Source: Paenibacillus pabuli
GTDB taxonomy: Bacteria > Bacillota > Bacilli > Paenibacillales > Paenibacillaceae
Direction: 5' to 3'
Assembly (NCBI RefSeq): GCF_023101145.1
Contig: NZ_CP073714.1
Span: forward strand, 3,534,001-3,598,000
DNA: 64,000 bases
In this document: positions 27,226 to 36,337 of the stretch, in pieces
How the letters are laid out: every line of letters starts with the position of its first letter
How positions within the stretch are numbered: position 1 is the first letter of the stretch
Made by a program: the position numbers and the translations under genes
The notes under the pieces: generated by a model
Told to the model about the DNA's origin: nothing
What the model saw: only the letters and a program-made list of their open reading frames with translations
Databases searched by the model: none

Positions 27226-27263
27226 AAATATTTGTCTAACTTTAAGGGGTCACTTCAAATCAA

Positions 27264-27279
27264 GTTGGCTGTTTTTTTA
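27264..27279 (+). terminator. Right arm and T run of the split nanE/RpiR terminator
   Basis: GTTGGCTGTTTTTTTA is the 3' half of the terminator whose 5' half is at 25798-25807. In its present state neither half can form the hairpin in a transcript unless RNA spans the whole IS. Confidence 0.8.
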
Positions 27280-28080
27280 TTCAGCAGAATAAAGAGCTTT
27301 TAACGTTTGCTGCCGCGCATGGAGTAAATGTTCATCCTCAAGTAATAGAAGTGAAATCACATCCAGGATGTAAATAATGGCCAACTGGCTGTTGATGAAG
27401 TTTACATCTCCGGTTCGCCCAATATCCGGTGTGAAAATGCACAGATCCGAGATTTCAGACAGGGGTGTGTGATCAAAATTAGTAATTCCAACGACTTTGC
27501 TTCCTCTTTTTTTGGCTGTATTTAATGCATCACTAACTTCCAATGTTCGTCCTGAATTGGATAAGCCAATGACCAGATCATCTTCGCTCAAAAGAGAAGC
27601 ACTCATGATCATCATATGTGAATCGGTCACCGCATCAATGACGATACCCATCCGCATGAGTCTATATTTGAACTCCAGAGCAGATAAACCTGAACTTCCC
27701 AAACCATAGACATATATTCTGCGAGCTTTTTTTATGTACTGGACCACTTGTTCGATTCTGTCGGTATCCAGCATTTCTGCGGTTGCGTTGATGATATCAT
27801 TGTGGATCTGCTGTGTTCTTATGAAGAAATCCGTTTCATTACGGGGTTGATCAACCTCACGGTTAAGCCGAATTTTAAAATCCACAAACGTAGAACAACC
27901 CACTTTTTTGCAAAATCGAGTAATGGTTGACATGGATGCATTGGTGAAAGCAGCCAAATCTCTAATATTAATGTTATTAATGGATGATTTATTGCGCATT
28001 ACATAATCAGCGATTTCCTTTTCTTTGGCTGAAAAACGTTGGTATTCAAGCTGAAGCATGTCAATGACACTGGATGACAT
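27277..28080 (-). CDS. RpiR/MurR-family transcriptional regulator
   Basis: A 267-residue regulator. Residues 1-80 are the RpiR helix-turn-helix (LAAFTNASMSTITRFCKKVGCSTFVDFKIRL). Residues 115-250 are a SIS phosphosugar-binding domain (IYVYGLGSSGLSALEFKYRLMRMG, VIGLSNSGRTLEVSDAL). These proteins sense a sugar phosphate; here the product or substrate of NanE is the natural effector. The start at 28080 has AAGGGG upstream; the longer open frame to 28182 lacks one. It is convergent with the PTS-nanE operon. The perfect inverted repeat at that operon's promoter is its likely target. Its own 3' terminator was lost to the IS, so its transcripts may run antisense into the transposase. Confidence 0.92.
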   Translation of the reverse strand: MSSSVIDMLQLEYQRFSAKEKEIADYVMRNKSSINNINIRDLAAFTNASMSTITRFCKKVGCSTFVDFKIRLNREVDQPRNETDFFIRTQQIHNDIINATAEMLDTDRIEQVVQYIKKARRIYVYGLGSSGLSALEFKYRLMRMGIVIDAVTDSHMMIMSASLLSEDDLVIGLSNSGRTLEVSDALNTAKKRGSKVVGITNFDHTPLSEISDLCIFTPDIGRTGDVNFINSQLAIIYILDVISLLLLEDEHLLHARQQTLKALYSAE

Positions 28081-28377
28081 TATGAATCCCCTTTCCAAAA
28101 ACATGTTAACTTTTGTATAGTCTATCCTCATTAGTCTACTTCTTAAAAGGCAATTCATCAAACATTTAAAAATAGTCTTCATATTTTAAACCAATAGTTC
28201 AAATAACCATATTAAATATTATGTTAACTAGAAATTTTGGTTGTATTACAAGTCAACTAAATGTAAGAGTTTACATAATTTTTACTCCCCGCTAACCGGA
28301 TGCTGATCTTCCCTTGTTATGCTTGGCCTGTTTGGATGTACATAAGCCAACCAATCCTACATACAAAGGAGAGAATT
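28081..28377. other. Intergenic region between RpiR and the phosphoesterase
   Basis: A divergent, AT-rich spacer holding the ribosome sites of both genes. ATGTTAACT occurs twice (28103-28111 and 28222-28230). I could not assign convincing -35/-10 pairs, and see no hairpin or reading frame that looks real. Confidence 0.4.
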
Positions 28378-31300
28378 ATGATTAGTCACCACTACAAAAA
28401 GATGTTATCCATCCTGTTATCGATTGCTCTGGTATTCGGATGGCTTGCGGGGCTTGGGGGCGTCAACTCAGCCCAAGCCGCATCATCAACCGAGCCAGTT
28501 ATTCTAATGGAGAGTAACGCCAACTGGCGTTATTTCGATCAGGGTCAGGACCTGCAATCCGAATGGCGTGCTTCATACGATGATTCGTCCTGGAAAACGG
28601 GACAGGCTCCATTTGGGTACAAAGACAACGGTAATGGCATAAGCACTTCCTATTTTGGACCTCTCCAAACGGAAGTCAGCTACGGTTCGGACGAAAAAAA
28701 TAAACCCCGCACAACCTATTTTCGGACAAACTTAACTGTCAACAAGGCTGAAATTGACGGTTATGGACAAATTCTTGGCACTTTCGGTATTGATGACGGT
28801 GCAGTGATCTATGTGAATGGTCAGGAAGTCAGTCGCTTTGGCATGCCGGATGGCGAGATTGAGTACTCTACCAAGGCAACCTCAAGTCAGGACTTGCCGG
28901 TAATGTATGAGAATATCGATCTGACTGAGCCGATGAAAGCTAATTTGCGTGATGGATCAAACGATATTGCGGTCGAAGTACATCAACAGAGTGACGGCAG
29001 TTCAGATTTGTATTTTGATATGGAACTTAAAGCGCTGGCCGATGCACCGACATTGGATATCAGCAAAGTTACAGTTACTTTCTATGGAGATGCAACAAGT
29101 AGCAAAGGCTTCACTTGGTACACTCCTCTTGCATCTGCACAAAGCACAGTTCAAGTGGTACCTGACCAGGGAGGGCTTGCAGATTTCAGTCAGGCCCAAA
29201 GTTTCAATGGGCGTGCAACTGAAGCTTCCAACTCTCCAGGAGAAATGGTGCACAAGGCGGAAGCGACGGGTCTTTTGCCAGATACCTCTTATTATTTCCG
29301 CGTTGGTGATCAGGACCTGGGCATATGGAGTGAGGTTGGAACGTTCAAAACGGCTCCGATTGACGGAGCGTTTACCTTTATCGACCTGACAGATACACAA
29401 GCCAAGGAAGAGGATGAGGCGATCCTGTCCGCTTCTACACTTTCCAAGGCACTGGCTACTGTTCCGAATGCTGAGTTTGTTGTTCATAACGGGGACGTTG
29501 TGGAGAATGGTACTTCAGAGCAAGAATGGAACTGGCTGCTTGGTCATTCCCAAGCCAGTCTGATGAATACGACCATTGCACCATCCGCAGGCAATCATGA
29601 GAATAAAAAATATGCATTCTACGAGCATTTTAATGTGAAGCAGCCAGACGGTGCTGATACAGTAACCGGCGCGTATTACTCTTATAACTACAGCAAAGCT
29701 CATTTTATCGTATTGAACTCCAACGAGAATTCAACAGAGTACGCCAACTTCTCGAATGAGCAAGTTGCATGGATGAAGCAGGATGTAGCGGAAGCAAAAG
29801 CCGCAGGAGCCAAGTGGATTATCGTTAATATTCACAAAGGTCCGTATACGACATCCAACCACGCCACGGATAGCGACATTATTGGAACAAACGGTGTAAG
29901 GAACAAAATCGCTCCGCTCATGAACGAACTGGGGATTGATCTGGTCCTTCAGGGACATGACCATATCTACGCACGGACGAAACCAATCAAGAGCGATGGT
30001 ACCGCTGAAGATGTGTCCAAAATAACGGAAACCTTCAATGGACAGAGTATCGAATACGCATTCAAACCGGATGGAACCATTTATATGATTCCTGCTACCG
30101 CAGGGGCCAAAGTATACTTCAAAAACCAGAAAACTGAACTTGGTGACGCGTACTTCAGCTTGTTCGAGCTTGCGGAAGAAAACCACGCACGGCAATATGG
30201 TGACACTACAAGTTTGGCTAGAGGTCATGTACAGAACTTTGTCTCATTGACCATTAATGGAGACAAGCTGTCCGCCATAACTTATGAAATTGACAAAAAT
30301 AAAAATAATGCTGAACCATTTATCGTGGATACTTTCGGGATCATCAAGGAATTGGATACAGTTCCTGCTCCAGAACAGGTAAACAAGGTAACGGTAACGT
30401 TCCATGGAGATCCAACGAAAAGCAAAGGCTTTACGTGGTACACTTCCGATCAAGTAACGAATAGCGACCTTCAGGTTGTGGAGAAAACATCTGCAACACC
30501 TGATTTCTTGCAAGCCAAATCGGTTCAAGGGCGCTCTGCAAAACCTGCGAATGCTCCTACAGAACGGATGCACAAAGCAGAAGTGACAGATCTGAAAGCC
30601 AATACGACTTATTATTTCCGTGTAGGGGATGCTTCCAAGCATGTATGGAGCGAGACGGGAACCTTCCGTACAGCACCGGAAAAAGGCAAATTCACTTTTA
30701 TTGATCTCGCGGATACACAAGCGAAGGAAGAGGATGAAGCTATTCTGTCCTCTGAGACATTGGCCAAAGCATTGGCTACCGTACCGGATGCACAATTTGT
30801 CGTTCATAACGGGGATATCGTGGATACTGGTGTGAAAGAGGAACAGTGGAACTGGCTGCTTGGGCATTCGCAGGAAAGCCTCTTAAACACAACCATCGTT
30901 CCGTCAGCAGGGAACCACGAGGACAAGAATTATGCGTTTATCGATCATTTCAACATCCAGACACCAGAGAATTCCGCAACGGAAACGGGAGCTTACTATT
31001 CTTATGATTACAGTAATGCGCATTTTGTTGTGTTGAACTCCAATGAGGATTCGGAGGAGTATGATAACTTCTCATTAGAACAGGTCGAGTGGATGAAAAA
31101 AGATGTCCAGGCTGCCAAGAAAAACGGAGCCCAATGGATTATTGTGAACATTCACAAGGGGCCATACACGACGTCAAACCATGCGACGGATTCCGACATT
31201 ATGGGACCCAATGGAGTACGCACCAAAATTGCACCGATCATGGCGGAGCTTGGCATTGATTTTGTTCTCCAGGGGCATGACCATATCTACGCCCGCACAA

Positions 31301-32448
31301 AACCGATTGATCAAAAGGGTGCAGCACGGGAGCCGGAAATCATCACCGAGGTGATGAATGGAGAGAAAATCGAATACTCTGTAAATCCGAATGGTTCGAT
31401 CTATCTAATTCCCGCAACAGCTGGTCCAAAAGTGTATTACAAAAATCCGAGCACAAGTCTCGGTGATGCTTATTACGGTCTTTTTGAGCTTGCAGATGAG
31501 AATCATGCTGCCAAATATGGTCCTGATCCGAATGACAGCCGTCGTCCAATGCGCAGTCAGGTCCAGAATTTTGTGGGCATTACGATTGACGGCAGCAAAC
31601 TGACAGCTGTAACATATGAAATTGACCAAAATCTGAACGGAGCAGACCCGTTCATTGTTGATCAGTTCGGTATCGTGAAGAAGACAGAACCTTCGAATCC
31701 GGGACCAGGAACTTCCAATCCGGGAACATCGAATCCTGGATCGGGTTCAGGCTCAGGTAATGGGTCCGGGTCTGGCAGCAGTAATGGCTCCTCAGGAACC
31801 GGTGGCGATACAACAACCGATAACGGTTCGAACAGTGGTACTGGCAGCGGAACTGATTCCGGCAACAAACCGGATACTGGATCAGGCAATAACGGAAACG
31901 GAGGCACTGCGCCAGCGCTGAAAGATACAGCTGGACACTGGGCAAAATCTGCAATTGACAAAGCCCTGGCGGCTGGATTCGTGAACGGATATGGCGATCA
32001 GACCTTCCGTCCGAATCAGAAAGTCACACGTGCGGAGTTCATTACGATGCTGGGCCGTGCCTTGAAGCTGAATACCGCTAGTGAGAGCATTCGCTATACG
32101 GATGATAAACAGATTCCTTCATGGGCGAAGCCTTACATTACAGCAGCTGCATCCGCTGGCATTGTCAATGGTTACGAAAATGGCTCTTTCGGCCCTGGCA
32201 AGACGCTGAGCCGTGCGGAGATGGTAACTATGATCGCACGCGCTGGCGGAATTAAAACGGATTCCAATTCGAAATTGGATTTCAAAGATGCAAAGGATGT
32301 CCCAGCATGGGCAGTATCCTATGTAGCTTCTGCCGTGGAAGCAGGTCTGGTGGGCGGTGTAGGTGGTAATCGATTTGCTCCGATGCAGACAGCTACCCGT
32401 GCTGAAGCAGTTACACTTATTGTTGGTCTTCTTGAACAAACGAAATAA
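28378..32448 (+). CDS. SLH-anchored surface protein with two metallophosphoesterase modules
   Basis: A 1356-residue exported protein. Signal peptide 1-34 (cut after AQA), a galactose-binding-like beta domain (about 40-215), then two copies of a purple-acid-phosphatase-like module, each a fibronectin-like domain (VTVTFYGDATSSKGFTWY) plus a calcineurin-type phosphoesterase. Metal-site motifs occur in both: GNHE at 405 and 845, GHDHIYAR at 526 and 966, with HNGDVVE and HNGDIVD ahead of them. A Gly/Ser/Pro linker (about 1103-1180) leads to three SLH motifs (1182-1356) that bind cell-wall polymer. Phosphate release from organic phosphates at the cell surface is likely; the substrate is unknown. 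AAAGGAGAG precedes the ATG. Confidence 0.93.
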   Translation: MISHHYKKMLSILLSIALVFGWLAGLGGVNSAQAASSTEPVILMESNANWRYFDQGQDLQSEWRASYDDSSWKTGQAPFGYKDNGNGISTSYFGPLQTEVSYGSDEKNKPRTTYFRTNLTVNKAEIDGYGQILGTFGIDDGAVIYVNGQEVSRFGMPDGEIEYSTKATSSQDLPVMYENIDLTEPMKANLRDGSNDIAVEVHQQSDGSSDLYFDMELKALADAPTLDISKVTVTFYGDATSSKGFTWYTPLASAQSTVQVVPDQGGLADFSQAQSFNGRATEASNSPGEMVHKAEATGLLPDTSYYFRVGDQDLGIWSEVGTFKTAPIDGAFTFIDLTDTQAKEEDEAILSASTLSKALATVPNAEFVVHNGDVVENGTSEQEWNWLLGHSQASLMNTTIAPSAGNHENKKYAFYEHFNVKQPDGADTVTGAYYSYNYSKAHFIVLNSNENSTEYANFSNEQVAWMKQDVAEAKAAGAKWIIVNIHKGPYTTSNHATDSDIIGTNGVRNKIAPLMNELGIDLVLQGHDHIYARTKPIKSDGTAEDVSKITETFNGQSIEYAFKPDGTIYMIPATAGAKVYFKNQKTELGDAYFSLFELAEENHARQYGDTTSLARGHVQNFVSLTINGDKLSAITYEIDKNKNNAEPFIVDTFGIIKELDTVPAPEQVNKVTVTFHGDPTKSKGFTWYTSDQVTNSDLQVVEKTSATPDFLQAKSVQGRSAKPANAPTERMHKAEVTDLKANTTYYFRVGDASKHVWSETGTFRTAPEKGKFTFIDLADTQAKEEDEAILSSETLAKALATVPDAQFVVHNGDIVDTGVKEEQWNWLLGHSQESLLNTTIVPSAGNHEDKNYAFIDHFNIQTPENSATETGAYYSYDYSNAHFVVLNSNEDSEEYDNFSLEQVEWMKKDVQAAKKNGAQWIIVNIHKGPYTTSNHATDSDIMGPNGVRTKIAPIMAELGIDFVLQGHDHIYARTKPIDQKGAAREPEIITEVMNGEKIEYSVNPNGSIYLIPATAGPKVYYKNPSTSLGDAYYGLFELADENHAAKYGPDPNDSRRPMRSQVQNFVGITIDGSKLTAVTYEIDQNLNGADPFIVDQFGIVKKTEPSNPGPGTSNPGTSNPGSGSGSGNGSGSGSSNGSSGTGGDTTTDNGSNSGTGSGTDSGNKPDTGSGNNGNGGTAPALKDTAGHWAKSAIDKALAAGFVNGYGDQTFRPNQKVTRAEFITMLGRALKLNTASESIRYTDDKQIPSWAKPYITAAASAGIVNGYENGSFGPGKTLSRAEMVTMIARAGGIKTDSNSKLDFKDAKDVPAWAVSYVASAVEAGLVGGVGGNRFAPMQTATRAEAVTLIVGLLEQTK
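29065..31660 (+). repeat. Tandem in-frame duplication of the phosphoesterase module (unit 1320 bp)
   Basis: Every landmark in the first copy (from 29065) returns exactly 1320 bases (440 residues) later in the second copy (from 30385): the VTVTF strand, GNHE and GHDH. The spacing has stayed exactly in register at these landmarks while the sequences have diverged. Confidence 0.85.
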
Positions 32449-32467
32449 CGCTAAACCTAATTTCCTC

Positions 32468-32509
32468 GAAACCAATGCGGAACGTTCCCGCATTGGTTTC
32501 TTGTTTATT
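32468..32509 (+). terminator. Rho-independent terminator
   Basis: GAAACCAATGCGG (32468-32480) pairs with CCGCATTGGTTTC (32488-32500); the loop is AACGTTC and the tail TTGTTTATT. It closes the SLH phosphoesterase gene. Confidence 0.88.
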
Positions 32510-32599
32510 CAGAGGAACCGGAGACATTGCAAAAAAATTAGTGTCCCTGTACAGTGGATGAATCATTAAGAAATCAAGATTCAAAGAAGGAGGGTATTT

Positions 32600-33649
32600 A
32601 TGAGAGCCAATACCTCTGAGCGCATTAAATTCCCGGCAGGGTTTTGGACAGGCTTGCATCAATTAGGGATTGCCGCCCATGATGTAGCTCGCAAGGCACA
32701 ACTGCCGCTCACGATTATAAATGAACCAGCTGTCACGACCGCTCAATATTTTGCGATCTGGCAGGCATATTCCGATCTCGTCGGTGACACTGCCGAAGCA
32801 ATCATCAAGCTTGCAACCGTCTTTGAAACAGGGAAATACCCGCCAAGTGTCTTAGCGACTTACCACGCACGTGACTACCGTGGTGCACTTCATCGAATGG
32901 CTCGTTACAAACAGCTTTGTCCACCTGAAAGCTTGTATATTACAGAGGAGGGCGATGACTGTTCCATCGAACTGGAATGGTTGACTAATGAGCAACAAGG
33001 TCCGCCATTGCTGGTTGGTGTCACTCTGGCATTTCTTCTCGAACTTGGTCGCCGGGGAACGGGTCAATCTTTGACTGCGCGGCTTGTCGAATTTTCGCAC
33101 ACCATGGGCGATGTTCGCACCCTTGAGACTTATTTTGGCTGCCCGATTCGGATTGGTGCAACATGTAACCGGCTCACCTTACATCGTAAAGATTTGGACC
33201 GTCCGTTTCTTTCGTATAACGAAGAATTACTGGAGATCCTTACTCCCGTACTGGATCGCTCACTGGAGAAACAGCAGGGCAGTCGCTCCGTTACAGAGAT
33301 GGTCAAATGGATTATGAAGCGCAGTCTCACAGGAGGGCGCCCCGACATTCAGATCGTAGCCAAGGAATTAGGTATGAGCGATCGGACCTTGCAGCGCCGG
33401 CTTACAGAGGAGAATACAAACTTTAAGCATCTATTGACGCAAGCCAGACATGAGCAGGCACGAGCCTACTTGGCAGACCCTGCGCTGGATATTAAGGAAG
33501 TGGCTTTCTTGCTTGGATATGAAGACCAAAACTCGTTTTACCGCGCCTTCCGCTCATGGGAAGGGGATACGCCAACGAATTGGCGCATGGCATATTTAGA
33601 TACGGATTCGCTATCCGAAGGACAGCCAGAATCATCAACTTTTCATTAA
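32600..33649 (+). CDS. AraC-family regulator, OruR/VirS-type
   Basis: A 349-residue regulator. The N-terminal ~200 residues are the arabinose-binding-like sensor domain of the OruR/ArgR/VirS subgroup (GLHQLGIAAHDVARKAQLP at the start). The C-terminal ~100 residues form the double helix-turn-helix (IVAKELGMSDRTLQRRLTEE and IKEVAFLLGYEDQNSFYRAFRSWEGDTP). The subgroup is more often met in Proteobacteria, so an acquired origin is possible but not shown. GAAGGAGGG lies before the ATG. The SDR gene downstream is a likely target, with TTTGGCG direct repeats in the gap. Confidence 0.92.
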   Translation: MRANTSERIKFPAGFWTGLHQLGIAAHDVARKAQLPLTIINEPAVTTAQYFAIWQAYSDLVGDTAEAIIKLATVFETGKYPPSVLATYHARDYRGALHRMARYKQLCPPESLYITEEGDDCSIELEWLTNEQQGPPLLVGVTLAFLLELGRRGTGQSLTARLVEFSHTMGDVRTLETYFGCPIRIGATCNRLTLHRKDLDRPFLSYNEELLEILTPVLDRSLEKQQGSRSVTEMVKWIMKRSLTGGRPDIQIVAKELGMSDRTLQRRLTEENTNFKHLLTQARHEQARAYLADPALDIKEVAFLLGYEDQNSFYRAFRSWEGDTPTNWRMAYLDTDSLSEGQPESSTFH

Positions 33650-33666
33650 TTGCGGGCTTTGCATCA

Positions 33667-33694
33667 TTTGGCGTGTTATGCAAGGACTTTGGCG
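33667..33694. promoter_or_regulatory. Direct repeats, candidate AraC-family binding site
   Basis: TTTGGCG occurs at 33667-33673 and 33688-33694, exactly 21 bases (two helical turns) apart. A third, partial GGCGCA copy lies at 33745-33750. AraC-type activators bind such same-face direct repeats upstream of a promoter. The repeats lie between the AraC gene and the SDR gene. Confidence 0.4.
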
Positions 33695-33815
33695 CAACAC
33701 GCTAGTTACTGGGCCAAGTAGACAAGGTAATATAAATCCTATCCGGCGCACAAGACTGTTTTTACATGATAAGATTCAGCTTGCCGCTACAAGAACATAA
33801 AAGGAGTAGTGTGAT

Positions 33816-34610
33816 ATGGATATGGGTTTATACGGTAAAACAGCTTTGGTTACAGGATCGACAAAGGGGATCGGGAAAGCCATTGCGATTGAACTTGCCA
33901 AAGAAGGGGTTAATGTGCTCATTAATGGACGGAATGATGCAGAGGTTGAGCGCACGGTTCATGAAATGAAGTCCGATTTCCCTGCCACCTCACCTCAAAA
34001 AGCTACAGCTGATCTGGTGGATATAGGTCAAAGAGAAGGTTTATTTGAAAAATACCCCCAAATTGATATTCTCGTGAACAACATGGGGATTTATGAAATC
34101 ATGCAATATGAAGATATCAGCGATGAGGTATGGGAGAAATACTTCCGTACGAATGTGCTCGCTGCAAATGCTTTGTCCAAATTTTATATGCCTAAAATGT
34201 TGAAAAATGAGTATGGCCGCATTATTTTTATTGCGAGTGAAGAAGCCGTCATGCCTTCAGGACAAATGCCTCAGTATTGCATGACCAAATCCATGTTATT
34301 ATCGTTGTCCAAAAGTTTATCGAAATTAACGATAGGAACAGAAGTTACCGTCAATACAATTATGCCAGGACCAACCCTCTCTGAAAATGTGCAACAAATC
34401 ATTGAGAGCATCTACCCTGATGAATCGATGACTTTTTTAGAAAAAGAGAAGGATTTTATGCAGAAAAACCTGCCTCAATCCGAGATACAGCGATTTATCA
34501 AGCCTGTTGAAATAGGCAGATTGGCCGCATTTGTATGCAGTCCGTGTGCATCAGCATTCAAAGGTTCTCCAATCCGAATGGATGGGGGAATGGTGCCAAC
34601 CATCTTCTAA
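33816..34610 (+). CDS. Short-chain dehydrogenase/reductase
   Basis: A 264-residue classical SDR with a Rossmann fold. Nucleotide-binding TGSTKGIG is at residues 13-20, NNMG is present for fold stability, and the catalytic Tyr154 and Lys158 lie in QYCMTKS. The C-terminal segment ends in GSPIRMDGGMVPTIF, as is typical. Catalytic Ser lies in the IASEEAVMPSG region. The ATG at 33816 follows AAAAGGAG; the next in-frame ATG is two codons on. NAD(P)-dependent oxidation or reduction of an unknown carbonyl. Probably regulated by the adjacent AraC protein. Confidence 0.92.
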   Translation: MDMGLYGKTALVTGSTKGIGKAIAIELAKEGVNVLINGRNDAEVERTVHEMKSDFPATSPQKATADLVDIGQREGLFEKYPQIDILVNNMGIYEIMQYEDISDEVWEKYFRTNVLAANALSKFYMPKMLKNEYGRIIFIASEEAVMPSGQMPQYCMTKSMLLSLSKSLSKLTIGTEVTVNTIMPGPTLSENVQQIIESIYPDESMTFLEKEKDFMQKNLPQSEIQRFIKPVEIGRLAAFVCSPCASAFKGSPIRMDGGMVPTIF

Positions 34611-34638
34611 ACTTGCTGTTCACTATACAACTGAACGT

Positions 34639-34672
34639 AAAGAACCTTGAGCTGAGCTCGAGGTTCTTTTTT
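34639..34672. terminator. Bidirectional rho-independent terminator
   Basis: AAAGAACCTTGAG pairs with CTCGAGGTTCTTT (one T-G mismatch pair) and is followed by a T run. It lies between the convergent SDR and LysR genes. Confidence 0.85.
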
Positions 34673-34693
34673 CTTACATATATATTCATAATC

Positions 34694-35599
34694 TTAACGA
34701 ATCAAATCCACTTCGTTCTCTGTTACTTGGATTGAATTTATAACAAGCTCACTAAAAGCTTTAACAGCTGGAGATAACCATTTTTTCTTTTTAATCAGCA
34801 TATGGGAGTAAATGGGGTCAAACTTTTCGGAATGACTCACCATCTTAAGTTTCCCTCGTTCCACGTCGTCTTTAACAGTCATGTAAGGCAAAAAAGAAAA
34901 ACCGAGTCCACTCATAACGGTTTGTTTGATGGCCTCAATACTCCATAACTCCATCGTTTGAAACGGAGGAATATCATGTTTTACAAGATATCTTTCAAAC
35001 ATGGTTCGATAACTGCACCCTTCTTCGTTGGTGATAAAAAAGGGGGGATTGTCCTCCAGTTTATATTCATCAAAATGTTCCGGGCCGTCATTGCTGCATA
35101 CCAGTACTATTTTTTCCTCAGTCAGCTCGTAATGGATGCATTTTTCCGGATGCAGCTCCGGATACACCATCAATGCCACATCCACACGTCCACTTAGTAA
35201 ATCAACCTGGTTTTGCTCACAAGTACCGTTGGTTAGGATGAATTTAACTTGAGGATATTTCGAAGAATATTCCTTAATGATCGGACTTAATCTGGAAATG
35301 GTTAAAGACTCTGGTGCAGCTACCCTTAATATACCTTTAATTTCCTGGTCGCTTCGTATGCTTTTAATCTGGTCATGGGTTGCCAGCAAATCTTCTGCCA
35401 GCGGTATTAATTCCCTTCCCAGATGAGTAAGCTTCAATTGTCTTTTTTCGTATGTGAAAAGCTCCCCGCCAATCTCTTCTTCAAGGGACTGTATATGAGC
35501 CGTGATCGTGGATTGTGTGTAGCCCAATTGGGCTGCAGCCCCGGTATAGCTTCCAATCTCGACAATCGTCTGAAATGTTACAAGCTGTCTGATTTCCAT
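34694..35599 (-). CDS. LysR-family transcriptional regulator
   Basis: A 301-residue LTTR. The N-terminal winged helix is clear (MEIRQLVTFQTIVEIGSYTGAAAQLGYTQSTITAHIQSLE, residues 1-60). A linker helix and a two-lobed effector domain follow (ILRVAAPESLTISRLSPIIKEY, VDVALMVYPELHPE). It is divergent from the LysE-type exporter at 35734, across a 134-base gap, so that gene is its probable target, with self-repression usual in the family. The effector is unknown, perhaps an amino acid. Confidence 0.94.
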   Translation of the reverse strand: MEIRQLVTFQTIVEIGSYTGAAAQLGYTQSTITAHIQSLEEEIGGELFTYEKRQLKLTHLGRELIPLAEDLLATHDQIKSIRSDQEIKGILRVAAPESLTISRLSPIIKEYSSKYPQVKFILTNGTCEQNQVDLLSGRVDVALMVYPELHPEKCIHYELTEEKIVLVCSNDGPEHFDEYKLEDNPPFFITNEEGCSYRTMFERYLVKHDIPPFQTMELWSIEAIKQTVMSGLGFSFLPYMTVKDDVERGKLKMVSHSEKFDPIYSHMLIKKKKWLSPAVKAFSELVINSIQVTENEVDLIR

Positions 35600-35733
35600 T
35601 TGAGTTCTCCTTGGCTTGAGACATGTATCGATAAAAATGATAATGACTTTAATGATTTCAATTTTATTAATGGTTTAATTCATCATACAATAAAGTCCTT
35701 CGGATCGTAAATGACTTCATTGGGGGGCACAGC

Positions 35734-36312
35734 ATGAATATTGTAGCATTTCTAACGTATGTAATCGTGACCTCCATCACGCCTGGACCAAGCAACATCT
35801 TGATGATGAATGAGGCACGGAAATTTGGATTTATTGGATCATGGAGATTTAATGGCGGTATTTTGGCAGGCTTTGGCTTATTGGGAATCATAAGTGGTGT
35901 GTTTACCACAAGCCTCTATCATTGGCTGCCTGTTGCGGGCCCATATTTTAAATGGGCTGGAGCAGCGTATATGCTCTATCTGGCGTGGATTTTGATTGGC
36001 AATAAAAGCTCGGAAAAGGATTTCAAGGATGTGCAATCGTCATTCTTCTCCGGTCTTGTGCTCCAGCTTATCAATGTCAAAAGCATTTTGTTTTTTCTAA
36101 CGGTGATGAGTGCTTTTATTTTACCGTCTTTACCTTCTGACGGGGGCCTTGTACTTTATTTGGGTTTATCGATTCTTCTGGGGTGGTTGTCGTTGCTTGT
36201 ATGGTCGGGATTTGGCTCCATGTTCAAAACGTTTCTTACTGTCCATGACAAGCCATTTCGATTGCTGATGTGTTTGTTATTGATATACTCAGCGATGCGC
36301 ATATTTATTTAA
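35734..36312 (+). CDS. LysE/RhtB-family amino-acid exporter
   Basis: A 192-residue membrane protein with about six hydrophobic segments and the LysE-family opening, a first helix followed by TPGPSNILMMNEARKFG. These proteins export amino acids or related small metabolites. TTGGGGGG lies before the ATG. The divergent LysR gene is its likely regulator. The epoxide hydrolase gene follows 25 bases later and may share the transcript. Confidence 0.9.
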   Translation: MNIVAFLTYVIVTSITPGPSNILMMNEARKFGFIGSWRFNGGILAGFGLLGIISGVFTTSLYHWLPVAGPYFKWAGAAYMLYLAWILIGNKSSEKDFKDVQSSFFSGLVLQLINVKSILFFLTVMSAFILPSLPSDGGLVLYLGLSILLGWLSLLVWSGFGSMFKTFLTVHDKPFRLLMCLLLIYSAMRIFI

Positions 36313-36337
36313 CTCAAAACGTAGGAGGGTAATTGAA

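Larger units (their letters stand above)
25812..27257 (+). mobile_element. IS3-family insertion sequence, complete, 1446 bp
   Basis: The element has 25-bp terminal inverted repeats (25812-25836 and 27233-27257) that match at 18 of 25 positions and end in TG...CA, and is flanked by a 3-bp duplication AAT (25809-25811 and 27258-27260). It carries overlapping orfA and orfB in the IS3 arrangement with a -1 frameshift site. Both frames and the catalytic triad are intact, so it may be active and its arrival recent. The short duplication and the layout resemble the IS150 subgroup. It sits between the convergent nanE and RpiR genes. Confidence 0.93.

Noticed and set aside
28103..28230. ATGTTAACT pair as an operator of the RpiR regulator
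   Set aside because: The two copies are far apart, short and unlike the GAAAA/TTTTC repeat at the PTS promoter; AT-rich chance is sufficient explanation.
30244..30867. 207-residue minus-strand reading frame inside the phosphoesterase gene
   Set aside because: It lies wholly inside the intact SLH protein gene. A similar shadow occurs over the first module (29731-30228), as expected from the duplicated sequence rather than a real gene.
31662..31961. Pro-rich minus-strand frame
   Set aside because: It is the complement of the Gly/Ser-rich linker of the SLH protein; low complexity explains it.
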